DNA of 5,679 bases from NCBI GenBank assembly GCA_023245475.1, contig JAHFKF010000083.1:1-5679 (forward strand). The letters run 5' to 3'. Origin of the DNA: Candidatus Levyibacteriota bacterium (GTDB lineage Bacteria; Patescibacteriota; Microgenomatia; Levybacterales; UBA12049). How positions within the stretch are numbered: the stretch's first letter is position 1; each line of letters begins with the position of its first letter. The notes beneath the pieces were generated by a model. It was given only the letters and a program-made list of their open reading frames with translations. It had not been told where the DNA came from and ran no database searches. A program made the position numbers and the translations under genes. Positions 5,620-5,679 of this stretch are shown piece after piece.

Positions 5620-5679
5620 ACAGGGCAACGCAAACGATTATTTCTCTATACACATATCTTCATAACAATAAATAGCCTC

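Noticed and set aside
5605..5620. Weak hairpin TTTACC-TTT-GGATAAA at the dipZ stop
   Set aside because: The stem needs a bulged base and has a three-base loop and no U-run, so it does not support a terminator call.
5620..5679. Possible end of a minus-strand gene entering from the right edge (stop at 5638-5640, 13 open codons)
   Set aside because: Thirteen open codons are expected by chance, and the short peptide shows nothing recognisable. It would fit the convergent pattern seen elsewhere, but the 60 bases after dipZ otherwise show nothing definite.

Overview
This is a compact, AT-rich bacterial segment with six protein-coding genes and almost no spare DNA. In order: the 3' part of a thioredoxin reductase gene (trxB, +, running off the left edge); an endonuclease/exonuclease/phosphatase (EEP) family gene (-); a MutY-type adenine glycosylase homologue without an iron-sulfur cluster (+); a four-helix membrane protein of unknown function (-); peptide methionine sulfoxide reductase msrA (-); and dipZ (+), a CcdA-thioredoxin-C-terminal-domain fusion. 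No RNA gene, mobile element, CRISPR array or convincing intrinsic terminator is visible.

Organism: four of the five visible start codons have a bacterial sigma70-type -10 box placed 6 or 7 bases before the ATG, and none has a usable Shine-Dalgarno sequence. This points to leaderless mRNAs in a bacterium; no archaeal TATA box is seen near -26. Leaderless genes, a clusterless MutY, a small-genome style of packing and a DipZ together suggest a Candidate Phyla Radiation (Patescibacteria) type bacterium. That placement is inference from gene style, not from a marker gene.

Layout: trxB and the EEP gene converge and share four bases (TTAA) in which both TAA stops lie. The glycosylase and membrane-protein genes converge in the same way. 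The EEP and glycosylase genes diverge from a 171-base spacer, the largest gap in the window, which holds two inverted repeats and both promoters. The membrane-protein gene lies 40 bases downstream of msrA on the same strand but has its own -10 box. msrA and dipZ diverge from only 50 bases, in which two -35/-10 promoters appear to interlock.

Function: most of the genes fit repair of oxidative damage and thiol redox balance. TrxB reduces thioredoxin with NADPH. Thioredoxin is the usual reductant of MsrA and the usual cytoplasmic electron donor to the CcdA domain of DipZ, whose outer thioredoxin domain would act outside the membrane. MutY homologues remove adenine mispaired with oxidised guanine, and many EEP enzymes are DNA-repair nucleases. 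The membrane protein is the unexplained member. The most notable observations are the leaderless promoter geometry, the interlocked msrA/dipZ promoters, the clusterless MutY with a winged-helix-like tail, and the two TTAA stop-stop overlaps.
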